Below, piece by piece: positions 1 through 6,049 of a stretch of DNA of 12,429 bases. Made by a program: the position numbers and the translations under genes. Position 1 is the first letter of the stretch; the number at the start of each line of letters is the position of its first letter. The DNA is taken from assembly GCA_029858145.1 (NCBI GenBank), contig JAOUFP010000030.1, forward strand, positions 1 through 12,429. Direction: 5' to 3'. The notes under the pieces were generated by a model. The model saw only the letters and a list, made by a program, of their open reading frames with translations, did no database searches and was not told the origin of the DNA. This stretch comes from Nitrospirota bacterium. GTDB taxonomy: Bacteria; Nitrospirota; Thermodesulfovibrionia; Thermodesulfovibrionales; UBA6898.

Positions 1-1
1 A

Positions 2-838
2 ATCGGGGTCCAGCCTGACGCTGAAAAAACCGGCTACCGCTACGGACACGCGCAGTGCGACTCCTGCCACACACGCCATTCATTCAGGAAGTCCGAGGCA
101 CAGGATCCGCGGGCGTGCCAGACCTGTCACATGGGCTTTGACCATCCCCAGTGGGAGATGTGGTCGACCTCAAAGCACGGGACGATCTGGCAGATAGAAG
201 GCAAAGGCGGCAAAAGGGCTCCGACCTGCCAGACCTGTCACATGAGCGGCGGCGATCATAATGTGATGACTGCATGGGGCTTTCTCGCCCTGCGACTGCC
301 AGAGGATGACAAGGAGTGGCTGGACAACAGGGTGACGATACTCCAGGCTCTCGGCGTGCTTGATGAAAAAGGCAGCCCTACCGCGCGGCTCGATCTGGTG
401 AAAGCCGGAAAGATCGCTCGCCTGACGAAGGAAGACTTCCAGAAAGAACGTGATAAGATGATCGCCATCTGCTCGCAATGCCATAGTACATCCTATGCCA
501 AAGCCCACCTCGACGCGGGAGACAGGGTCGTGAAGGACATCGACAGGATCATGGCAGAGGCGATTCGGGAGGTGCAGGGCCTTTACAGGGACGGCAAACT
601 CAAAAAACCTGCTGACTGGACCTTCGCGCCCGATCTGCTCCAGTTCTACGAGGCAAAGAGTTCTGTTGAACAGGACCTCTACGTGATGTTCATGGAATAC
701 AGGATGCGTGCCTTCCAGGGCGCATTCCATATGAACCCTGACTACATGCACTGGTATGGCTGGGCGCCGATGAAAGAAACTTTGCAGAAGATAAAAGACG
801 AATCGGCGAAACTCAGGGCTGAGACAGCGTATAAATAA
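2..838 (+). CDS. Hydroxylamine-oxidoreductase-like multihaem cytochrome c (3' part)
   Basis: The reading frame enters from the left edge (first full codon at 2), so the signal peptide and first haems are missing; 278 residues are visible. Four CxxCH haem-binding motifs are seen: CDSCH (visible residues 19-23), CQTCH (39-43), CQTCH (76-80) and CSQCH (157-161). The spacing, the W-S-T-S-K-H-G segment (residues 54-60) and the long helical C-terminal part after the last haem match the octahaem hydroxylamine oxidoreductase (HAO) family of periplasmic enzymes, which either oxidise hydroxylamine or hydrazine or, in the epsilon-HAO branch, reduce nitrite or hydroxylamine. Direction of catalysis depends on a tyrosine cross-linked to the catalytic haem. 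A Y-M-H-W-Y-G-W segment (residues 248-254) carries tyrosines, but I cannot align it reliably enough to decide. No membrane anchor is seen at the C-terminus. An ATG inside the frame at 131 is not the real start, because two haem motifs lie upstream of it. Family call is good; substrate is open. Confidence 0.85.
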   Translation: MGVQPDAEKTGYRYGHAQCDSCHTRHSFRKSEAQDPRACQTCHMGFDHPQWEMWSTSKHGTIWQIEGKGGKRAPTCQTCHMSGGDHNVMTAWGFLALRLPEDDKEWLDNRVTILQALGVLDEKGSPTARLDLVKAGKIARLTKEDFQKERDKMIAICSQCHSTSYAKAHLDAGDRVVKDIDRIMAEAIREVQGLYRDGKLKKPADWTFAPDLLQFYEAKSSVEQDLYVMFMEYRMRAFQGAFHMNPDYMHWYGWAPMKETLQKIKDESAKLRAETAYK

Positions 839-855
839 GTCGGCTGACCCTTTAT

Positions 856-885
856 GGGGGACGGTTCCCGTCCCCCTATTTTTTT
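856..885 (+). terminator. Rho-independent terminator after the cytochrome gene
   Basis: A perfect 9-bp stem, GGGGGACGG (856-864) paired with CCGTCCCCC (868-876), closes a 3-base TTC loop and is followed by TATTTTTTT (877-885). It begins 17 bases after the cytochrome stop codon and separates that transcription unit from the downstream cluster. Confidence 0.93.
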
Positions 886-1440
886 CTCCTGACACAAGGC
901 TGGTCCTTTTCGATGCCAGACGGATGTACATGACAGAGGCTTTCATCGAAAGGGCGACAGCAGGGATACAGGCGGGCACGGCGTTCATCCGGATGGGAGG
1001 CATGAAGCGTTTTTTCATGTCGGACTCTAAAGGCAAAACCTCGCGGCTTTAAAGCCTTTCCCGATATTCTTTTTTGAAAACTGTTCGACCTTAATAATTT
1101 CTTTTCGTTCCCGGTGTGAAGGAGCAGAAGTGATTATCCTTTATAACTGAGGCCCCGCTTACTTTCCCTGATGCATTTTGCCGTCTGCAATAGGGGCCTG
1201 TTCTTTTTTTACTCCTCGGAAATTATCGCACAGTATTTACAATCAGAATGCATCTAATAGAAACAAAAACAGACGGATTGTTGCTAAAAGAAACATGTTG
1301 CCCTCTAATGATCAACTCTGTTTTTATTTGAAATCATTCTTTATCAGAACCTGCCTGGTTACTTTTTCATAATAAAATCTGCATAAAAAATAACAGCTTT
1401 AATGCACTGCCCTGGAAAAATCCTTCCGGGACTTTCTCAA
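886..1440. other. Long intergenic region without a convincing gene
   Basis: No open frame here looks like a conserved protein. A frame from ATG 924 or 930 to a stop at 1050-1052 encodes about 41-43 residues but has no clear Shine-Dalgarno and no recognisable motif. A 64-codon frame at 1178-1372 is rich in Asn, Lys and Phe, overlaps the hairpin described separately, and looks like AT-rich spacer. An imperfect inverted repeat (CCTTTTCGATG at 905-915 against CATCGAAAGG at 943-952) and the palindrome GGCTTTAAAGCC (1045-1056) are present. AT content rises sharply between about 1200 and 1440, as expected for regulatory DNA upstream of a promoter. Confidence 0.6.
1150..1210 (+). terminator. Possible second terminator or structured RNA end
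   Basis: AGGCCCC (1150-1156) pairs perfectly with GGGGCCT (1193-1199), and a T-rich tract (TTCTTTTTTT) follows directly. The 36-base loop is much longer than in a usual intrinsic terminator and could hold a small inner hairpin using TGCA repeats. It could end an unannotated small RNA, back up the terminator at 856, or be the terminator half of an attenuator. No known riboswitch consensus was recognised. Confidence 0.4.
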
Positions 1441-1456
1441 TGGCATATATTTTGCG
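1441..1456 (+). promoter_or_regulatory. Sigma-54 (RpoN) type -24/-12 promoter element
   Basis: TGGCATATATTTTGCG fits the sigma-54 consensus TGGCAC-N5-TTGCW with correct geometry: the -24 GG (1442-1443) and the -12 GC (1454-1455) have their first bases exactly 12 apart. Only the C6 and final W positions deviate. Transcription would begin near 1466, giving a leader of roughly 140 bases before the PqqD-like gene. If used, the cluster would need an enhancer-binding activator; no activator gene is in the window and I could not identify its binding sites. The match is by eye. Confidence 0.6.
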
Positions 1457-1594
1457 ATACCACATAAAAAATCACCACCGTAATAGAAACAAACTCATCA
1501 TCATGTAGCTGAGGGTGCGGAGCTTTGCCTTTTTTCTGCATGAAATGTGTTACATAAAAGGCTTGCACAGTTAAATCCCGAAATCCTTAACATT

Positions 1595-1599
1595 GGAGG
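1595..1599 (+). promoter_or_regulatory. Ribosome binding site that fixes the start of the PqqD-like gene
   Basis: GGAGG lies five bases before ATG 1605. A TTG four codons upstream (1593) is in the same frame but overlaps this site and has no upstream Shine-Dalgarno, so ATG 1605 is the preferred start. Confidence 0.85.
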
Positions 1600-1604
1600 C
1601 AATA

Positions 1605-2075
1605 ATGGACACCAACGGTCGCCTGAGAATTAACACCCCGAAAATCGTTCATGAAACCATTGACGGAGAAACAGTAATATTGAACCTTGACAACGGCAAC
1701 TATTACAGCCTGGAAGGAGCCGGCGCCCAAATCTGGGGATTCATTGAGCGTGGCGCGCCGGTGCATGACATTATTGAAAAAGTGAAATGCGATTATGAGA
1801 GTAACGGAACAGATGTTGCCGGGGCGGTGAACAAGTTCGTATCAGAACTTCGTCAGGAAGGTCTCGCCGTTCCTGTTACGGCAGACACAAACGCAGGCTT
1901 CCAATGGCCCGCTGAAAAAAGAGCACCGGGCGTAAACGGGAAAAAACAGAGTTTTACTCCTCCAACCTTGAATAAATATAGTGACATGCAGGACCTGCTT
2001 TTACTGGATCCAATCCATGATGTTGATGAAGAAGCCGGCTGGCCGACAAACAAACCAGACCCTGCAGATAACTAG
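1605..2075 (+). CDS. PqqD-domain protein with leader-like C-terminal tail
   Basis: The protein has 156 residues. Residues about 10-92 form a PqqD-like winged-helix domain of the RiPP recognition element (RRE) type: I-V-H-E-T-I-D-G-E, V-I-L-N-L-D-N-G-N-Y-Y-S-L, G-A-Q-I-W, then a helix and a strand ending E-G-L-A-V-P. RREs bind leader peptides of ribosomal peptide precursors and pass them to modifying enzymes. Stand-alone PqqD domains are about 85-95 residues, so some 60 residues are extra. The tail has a Lys/Gly/Pro-rich linker (about 93-115) and then a motif-dense block: F117-T-P-P120-T-L122, Y125-S-D127, LLLLDPIHDVDE (131-142) and G-W-P (145-147), ending P-D-P-A-D-N. The F/Y-x-x-P-x-L start resembles the lasso-peptide leader motif recognised by RREs. 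It is the first gene after the sigma-54 element. No signal peptide or membrane segment. Domain call strong; role of the tail is inferred. Confidence 0.85.
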   Translation: MDTNGRLRINTPKIVHETIDGETVILNLDNGNYYSLEGAGAQIWGFIERGAPVHDIIEKVKCDYESNGTDVAGAVNKFVSELRQEGLAVPVTADTNAGFQWPAEKRAPGVNGKKQSFTPPTLNKYSDMQDLLLLDPIHDVDEEAGWPTNKPDPADN

Positions 2076-2409
2076 CCTGCGTTATTCATAAATTTTTCTG
2101 GTGGTGATCAAACAACGGAGCAGGAGACGGCATTGAGAGCAGTTTCATTTTCCGATAGTCCGGCAGGCCGGTTATATGATATCAGGAGGAAAATGCCCCG
2201 CAGCAAAGCGAAAATGAGCGACCATGCCTTTTCCTGAGTTTGCAATACAATATTTCATGAATAATGTGAACTGGTACACTTTCACCTTTTTCGACTGCAA
2301 CCCAAAAAGGGAATGCGATTCCGGCTTGAGCCTCACTTTTCTTCGCAAGCAGAAAATGTTTTCTCTTTAAGATCGTAAGAGATAATGTAAGACGGCACGA
2401 GAGTTTACC
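2076..2409. other. 334-base gap inside the cluster with only tiny open frames
   Basis: This gap is much larger than the other gaps in the cluster. On the plus strand it holds a 34-codon frame starting TTG 2133 (AGGAG six bases upstream, stop 2235-2237) and a 48-codon frame from ATG 2224 to 2370. The first frame is in phase with the PqqD-like gene beyond its TAG stop. A very good AGGAGG (2184-2189) precedes an internal ATG at 2193. CCGGC-AG-GCCGG (2160-2171) is a short palindrome. No clear intrinsic terminator or strong promoter was found. The gap could hide a small peptide gene or be the residue of a lost gene. Confidence 0.5.
2133..2237 (+). CDS. Candidate small peptide gene (34 residues), uncertain
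   Basis: TTG 2133 is preceded by AGGAG (2122-2126) with six-base spacing, and an in-frame ATG at 2193 is preceded by AGGAGG (2184-2189) with tight spacing. The product is basic, with motifs S-F-S-D-S-P-A-G-R and R-R-K-M-P-R-S-K-A-K, and ends in S-D-H-A-F-S. It matches no peptide family I know, and short open frames of this size arise by chance. The two good ribosome binding sites and the position next to an RRE-type protein are the only reasons to list it. Confidence 0.2.
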   Translation: MRAVSFSDSPAGRLYDIRRKMPRSKAKMSDHAFS

Positions 2410-3612
2410 ATGAACTTAAAGAGAAAGCCGGTGCACGTGCCTGCAGACACCTCATTTGCCACAAGGGATCAGGAGTTGCTTTTGCGCGCAGCTCTCCTCA
2501 AGGGGGCAGATGCGGTCGACGCCTGGAACGAATGGAAAAGCGGTGTCGATTGGGAAGGGCATCTCGACAACGGATCATTTCGTTTACTGCCTCTCTTATT
2601 TACGAATTTAAAACGGCTTGAAGTAAAAGATCCGCTGATGGGCAAACTCAAGGGCATCTATCTCAAGGCGTGGTATGAGAATCAAAGATTATTCTTCCAA
2701 GCAGGCAGGATTTTAGATTATTTGCACAAAGAAGGCATTCGGACAATTGTGCTCAAAGGCATCCCGTTGGCGATACTTCATTACAGGAACTATGGTGTCC
2801 GGCCGATGACTGATATTGATATCCTTGTTCCTGCTTCTCAGGCTTTATTAACCGCCGACGCGCTGAAGAGGGCGGGCTGGATTTCAACGGCCGACGAATC
2901 ACTGGAGATCCCCATGCAGTACCGGCACTCTCAGCAGTTCGTCTGCGCATCAGGGACAGAGGTAGACCTTCATTGGAACCTTATGCTGGAATCTGCCAGG
3001 GTAGACTCCGCCTCTGACTTTTGGAACAAGGCTGTGCCAATCAAAATACAGGACGTCCCCTCTTACGCGCTGGACCCGACCGACATGCTTTTCCACGTAA
3101 TTGTCCACGGGGTAAAGTGGAACCCGGAACCGCCCATTCGCTGGATTGCCGACGCGATGACAATCATCCGCTCTCCTGACCCGCATATAGACTGGTCCAG
3201 GCTAATGAGCCACGCAAAAAAATATATGGTCTGCCTTCAAATAAAAGAGGGATTAAACTACCTGAATGAAAACTTTCAGGCACCGGTGCCAAAAAAAATC
3301 ATGGACAACATTAACAATATGACCGTATCGTATCTTGAACGACTTGAATACCGGCGTTTAATAATGAACGGTGAAGAATATAGCGGCACACTCTTGGGCG
3401 GGGGGCCGACTTATCTTATTCAATATCTGCGCCTGACGAAAGATACCGGATTTCTGCCGGCGCTTGCCGGCTTTCCAAAATATCTCCGGTACCGGATGCG
3501 CAAAAAAAATATGCGCCACCTTTTGTCTTACCTCGTATCTAGAAGCATACGGATTTCGAAGAAAAAAGTTTTACCAAAACTCGTCTCCCGCAATTCCGGT
3601 TCAAATCCATGA
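2410..3612 (+). CDS. Nucleotidyltransferase-like protein (NTP_transf_5 type)
   Basis: The protein has 400 residues. The core motif is at about 114-140: V-L-K-G-I-P-L-A, then Y-G-V-R-P-M-T-D-I-D-I-L-V, where D135 and D137 form the metal-binding DxD pair of the polymerase-beta-like nucleotidyltransferase fold. The third acidic strand is probably E-V-D-L-H-W-N (184-190), and V-H-G-V-K-W...R-W-I-A-D (232-248) is a further conserved block of this family. Members are commonly annotated as nucleotidyltransferase family protein and recur beside HprK-like kinases and PqqD-like proteins in lasso-peptide and HPr-rel-A type loci; by fold they would transfer a nucleotidyl group, but the acceptor is not established. 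The C-terminus is strongly basic. The start ATG has only a weak GAGAG upstream. The stop codon overlaps an ATG (ATGA, 3609-3612) opening a 26-codon frame. Family is fairly sure, substrate unknown. Confidence 0.8.
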   Translation: MNLKRKPVHVPADTSFATRDQELLLRAALLKGADAVDAWNEWKSGVDWEGHLDNGSFRLLPLLFTNLKRLEVKDPLMGKLKGIYLKAWYENQRLFFQAGRILDYLHKEGIRTIVLKGIPLAILHYRNYGVRPMTDIDILVPASQALLTADALKRAGWISTADESLEIPMQYRHSQQFVCASGTEVDLHWNLMLESARVDSASDFWNKAVPIKIQDVPSYALDPTDMLFHVIVHGVKWNPEPPIRWIADAMTIIRSPDPHIDWSRLMSHAKKYMVCLQIKEGLNYLNENFQAPVPKKIMDNINNMTVSYLERLEYRRLIMNGEEYSGTLLGGGPTYLIQYLRLTKDTGFLPALAGFPKYLRYRMRKKNMRHLLSYLVSRSIRISKKKVLPKLVSRNSGSNP

Positions 3613-3689
3613 AGCCTGAAGGCATCCCTGGCAGCACCAGGAGCAATAACAGCCCGGAATCGTTCACCCATTCCGGCTCGCATGAATAA
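3609..3689 (+). CDS. Tiny overlapping frame (26 residues), uncertain
   Basis: ATG 3609 overlaps the TGA of the nucleotidyltransferase gene as ATGA, and the frame ends in TAA at 3687-3689, just inside the start of the ABC transporter gene (ATG 3682). The product is hydrophilic, rich in Ser, Pro, Gly and His, with no recognised motif and no good Shine-Dalgarno. It could couple translation of the two large genes across the 69-base gap, encode a peptide, or be chance. Confidence 0.15.
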   Translation: MKPEGIPGSTRSNNSPESFTHSGSHE

Positions 3690-5403
3690 ACCAATGAATC
3701 AAGAGTCAAGCAGATCTTTTTTTGATCCGGCAGCATGGCGCTATTTTATCGAATTTTACCGGGGGCAACATAAACGCCTCGCCTTAAGCGCTGTTATTTC
3801 CGCCGCCCAGTCACTCTTCATCGTGCCAACCCTGCTCCTTGTCCGTTATGTGTTTGATGTAGCCATTCCTCAACAAAACATACGCCTCCTGGTGCTTATC
3901 GGGATTGGCATTTTTGTATTTCGCCTCATAAATTCAGCGGTTTCCCTGTGGATAAGATCCAGGAACATTTCTACCATTAAAACTGCCATTTTTAATCTCC
4001 GTGAAGATCTCCTGAACAGGATATACAGGTTCTCGCGTGCGGCTCACACACGGCTTGACCAAAAAACCACTCATGCCAGGATTGTGCAGGATACGGAACG
4101 GCTGAGCAACATGAGCGATGCGCTTATTTCACGCCTCATCCCTTCTCTTTTTACGAGTTTGGCGCTTTGCGTCATTCTCCTTTTTCTCAACTGGTTTCTA
4201 TTTCTCATAATGATTTCCCTTTTCCCTGCCCTGTATATTGCAAACAGGTATACGGGCAAGCTGGTAAAAAAGAACGTGTATGCGTGCCAGCGTTCCTTTG
4301 AAAAATTCAGCAAGGGCGTATTATTCATCCTGAGACACATCGATTTGACAAGAATCCAGACGGCTGAGGAGCAGGAAATCTCGCGACAGACCGGGATCCT
4401 TGAAGACTTGAAAACGACATCCGGGAAGATGATTTTTATCTACGCGGTCCACGGCAATGCGCAATCAATTCTGACCGGCCTTTCCGGGATCATAATTCTT
4501 GTCGTTGGCGGAATAACGGTAGCGAACAGGTCTATAACGCTCGGGGAGTTCATATCTTTTTATGTTGCGGCAGGATATCTTAACGGGTACGTGAATACAA
4601 TAACTACGTCGGTCGCCGATATCATTGCGGGGAATGAATCGATCGTTACGCTGCATCAGCTGGCGGCAACCAAGAATGTTCAGCCCTACCTCGGGAAAAA
4701 ACAGATCCCTTTCAAGGGTTTTCTCTCTTTTGAATCCGTCTCCTTCAGGTATGAGGATAAGCCGGTCCTGAAGGACATCAGTCTCAGTTTGCATCCGCAT
4801 TCAAGGGTGGCTATAATCGGGTCAAATGGCGCCGGGAAAAGCACCATGACGCATCTCATTCTGGGCTTTTACAGTCCCTTGGCCGGCAGGCTTTATGCCG
4901 ATGATGTCCCTTACGAAGAAGTGGATGTTGCGCATCTGAGAAGGCAAATCGGTGTCGTCATGCAGGATCCCGCCCTTTTTTCCGGAACGATTCTGGAAAA
5001 CATCAGCTATGGTTCCCTGAACATTGACAGAGAAAAGGTATCTCACGCGGCGAAACTTGCGCTGGCAGATGATTTCATCCGTAAACTGCCTGAAGGGTAC
5101 GATACATACATCGGCGAAGACGGGGTCCTGCTTTCGGGGGGCGAACGTCAGCGTCTGGCTCTCACACGCGCGCTCCTGCGCCGGCCAAGATTGCTGATAC
5201 TTGACGAACCGACAAATCATCTCGACAGGGCCGCGGTGGGACAGCTGTTGGACAACCTGGATGACCTGGATGACCGTCCGGCTATTTTGATGATCAGCCA
5301 TGATATGAGTATCGTCAGTTCAGCTGACGAAGTGTATCGGCTCGAAGAAGGTCGCCTGGAAAAATATGCTTTTGCAACGAGTGACAGGTCGCGCAGTGAA
5401 TAG
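3682..5403 (+). CDS. ABC half-transporter, exporter type (membrane plus ATPase)
   Basis: The protein has 573 residues, the usual length for an MsbA/lasso-exporter-like half-transporter that works as a dimer in the inner membrane. About residues 30-310 are the transmembrane domain, with hydrophobic segments near 33-58, 68-92, 152-187 and 255-300. The ATPase domain (about 345-560) carries Walker A GSNGAGKST (380-388), Q-loop Q428 in V-M-Q-D-P, signature LSGGE (484-488), Walker B LLILDE (504-509), D-loop T-N-H-L-D and H-loop H540, so all catalytic residues are present. No N-terminal C39 peptidase domain is seen, so it would not itself cleave a leader. ATG 3682 has no clear ribosome binding site and another ATG follows at 3694; translation may be coupled to upstream reading. 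The context suggests export of the cluster product; a lipid-linked sugar or a peptide are both possible. The last 38 bases overlap the next gene. Confidence 0.93.
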   Translation: MNKPMNQESSRSFFDPAAWRYFIEFYRGQHKRLALSAVISAAQSLFIVPTLLLVRYVFDVAIPQQNIRLLVLIGIGIFVFRLINSAVSLWIRSRNISTIKTAIFNLREDLLNRIYRFSRAAHTRLDQKTTHARIVQDTERLSNMSDALISRLIPSLFTSLALCVILLFLNWFLFLIMISLFPALYIANRYTGKLVKKNVYACQRSFEKFSKGVLFILRHIDLTRIQTAEEQEISRQTGILEDLKTTSGKMIFIYAVHGNAQSILTGLSGIIILVVGGITVANRSITLGEFISFYVAAGYLNGYVNTITTSVADIIAGNESIVTLHQLAATKNVQPYLGKKQIPFKGFLSFESVSFRYEDKPVLKDISLSLHPHSRVAIIGSNGAGKSTMTHLILGFYSPLAGRLYADDVPYEEVDVAHLRRQIGVVMQDPALFSGTILENISYGSLNIDREKVSHAAKLALADDFIRKLPEGYDTYIGEDGVLLSGGERQRLALTRALLRRPRLLILDEPTNHLDRAAVGQLLDNLDDLDDRPAILMISHDMSIVSSADEVYRLEEGRLEKYAFATSDRSRSE

Positions 5404-6049
5404 AGTCGGACGGCTCGCGGCGAAGTACCGTGAAGACCGTTTAAGAAAACTGCTCAGGGACAAAACAGAGTATGTATTTACCACTGATTATGTCTCATCG
5501 ATGACCCCGGTATGGAGAAAATACGCTGAAGCGTTCAGGGGGAAAGAGAACGTAAAGCTGCTCGAGATCGGAAGCTATGAGGGACGCTCCTGTATCTGGT
5601 TCCTGGAAAACATACTCACCCATCCAACCTCATCAATAACGTGCGTGGATATTTTTCCACCGGAACCGGAACTGGTCTTTGACCACAACATAAGGATTTC
5701 CGGTCTCCGGGATAAGGTTACAAAGATGAAGGGAACGTCCGAATCCACATTGCCAAACTTGCGGGAAAAAAGTTTTGACATCATTTATGTGGACGGCTGC
5801 CATATCGCTGCGAATGTGCTTATGGATGCGGTGGCAAGCTGGCTGCTCCTGAAACCAGGGGGCATTATGATCTTCGATGATTATGAATGGGAACCTCATA
5901 AACGGACTGAATACCGGCCTAAAATAGCAATCGACCTCTTTTTGAAGGTTTTCCAGAACCATATCGGAGTCCTCCACAAGGGCTATCAAGTCATTATCAG
6001 CAAATCCATGGAGGCTGCGGAGCTGGAGAATTTTCCGGAACATGGATAA
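5366..6049 (+). CDS. Class I SAM-dependent methyltransferase (Methyltransf_24 type)
   Basis: The protein has 227 residues. Motif I is LLEIGSYEGRS (65-75), the acidic residue after strand 2 is D95 in C-V-D-I-F, and Y-V-D-G-C-H (141-146), L-K-P-G-G (162-166) and F-D-D-Y (170-173) complete the Rossmann-like core. The V-D-G-x-H and D-D-Y signatures are typical of the Methyltransf_24 group, often found in glycan and natural-product clusters as O-methyltransferases; a metal-binding role for D143, D171 and D172 is plausible. ATG 5366 lies inside the transporter gene and has a GGA five bases upstream; in-frame GTGs at 5381 and 5396 are alternatives that would shorten the overlap. The N-terminal 20 residues precede the conserved fold in any case. 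Its end overlaps the next gene by 8 bases, implying co-translation. Acceptor unknown. Confidence 0.85.
   Translation: MLLQRVTGRAVNRVGRLAAKYREDRLRKLLRDKTEYVFTTDYVSSMTPVWRKYAEAFRGKENVKLLEIGSYEGRSCIWFLENILTHPTSSITCVDIFPPEPELVFDHNIRISGLRDKVTKMKGTSESTLPNLREKSFDIIYVDGCHIAANVLMDAVASWLLLKPGGIMIFDDYEWEPHKRTEYRPKIAIDLFLKVFQNHIGVLHKGYQVIISKSMEAAELENFPEHG

Noticed and set aside
170..1036. A 288-codon frame on the minus strand opposite the cytochrome gene
   Set aside because: It lies antisense to a frame with four CxxCH haem motifs and runs through the terminator; its composition is that of a codon shadow and it matches no family.
1029..1075. AAAGGC/GCCTTT hairpin followed some bases later by T residues as a terminator
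   Set aside because: The stem is only 6 bp with a 19-base loop and the T-run starts about 10 bases after the stem; too weak to call.
1178..1372. A 64-codon frame in the long intergenic region
   Set aside because: It is AT-rich, starts inside the loop of the 1150-1210 hairpin, lacks a ribosome binding site and has no protein-like motif.
1513..1528. A second sigma-54-like element (GGG followed by TTTGCC)
   Set aside because: The -24 GG and -12 GC are one base too far apart, and the 1441-1456 element is a clearly better match.
2240..2267. A TTGCAA...TAATGT sigma-70-like promoter before the nucleotidyltransferase gene
   Set aside because: The -10 hexamer matches only half the consensus and the spacer is 16; not convincing without expression data.
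2224..2370. A 48-codon plus-strand frame in the same gap
   Set aside because: It has no Shine-Dalgarno, overlaps the better-supported small frame, and its aromatic-rich product resembles nothing known; kept only as part of the gap finding.
2182..2416. A minus-strand stretch of about 78 codons without a stop across the gap after the PqqD-like gene
   Set aside because: There is no usable start codon with a ribosome binding site, and it overlaps the start of the nucleotidyltransferase gene; length is within chance for a gap of this size.
5260..5277. Tandem CTGGATGAC repeat in the transporter gene
   Set aside because: Two copies only, in frame, encoding L-D-D twice in a variable loop; no sign of a functional repeat array.
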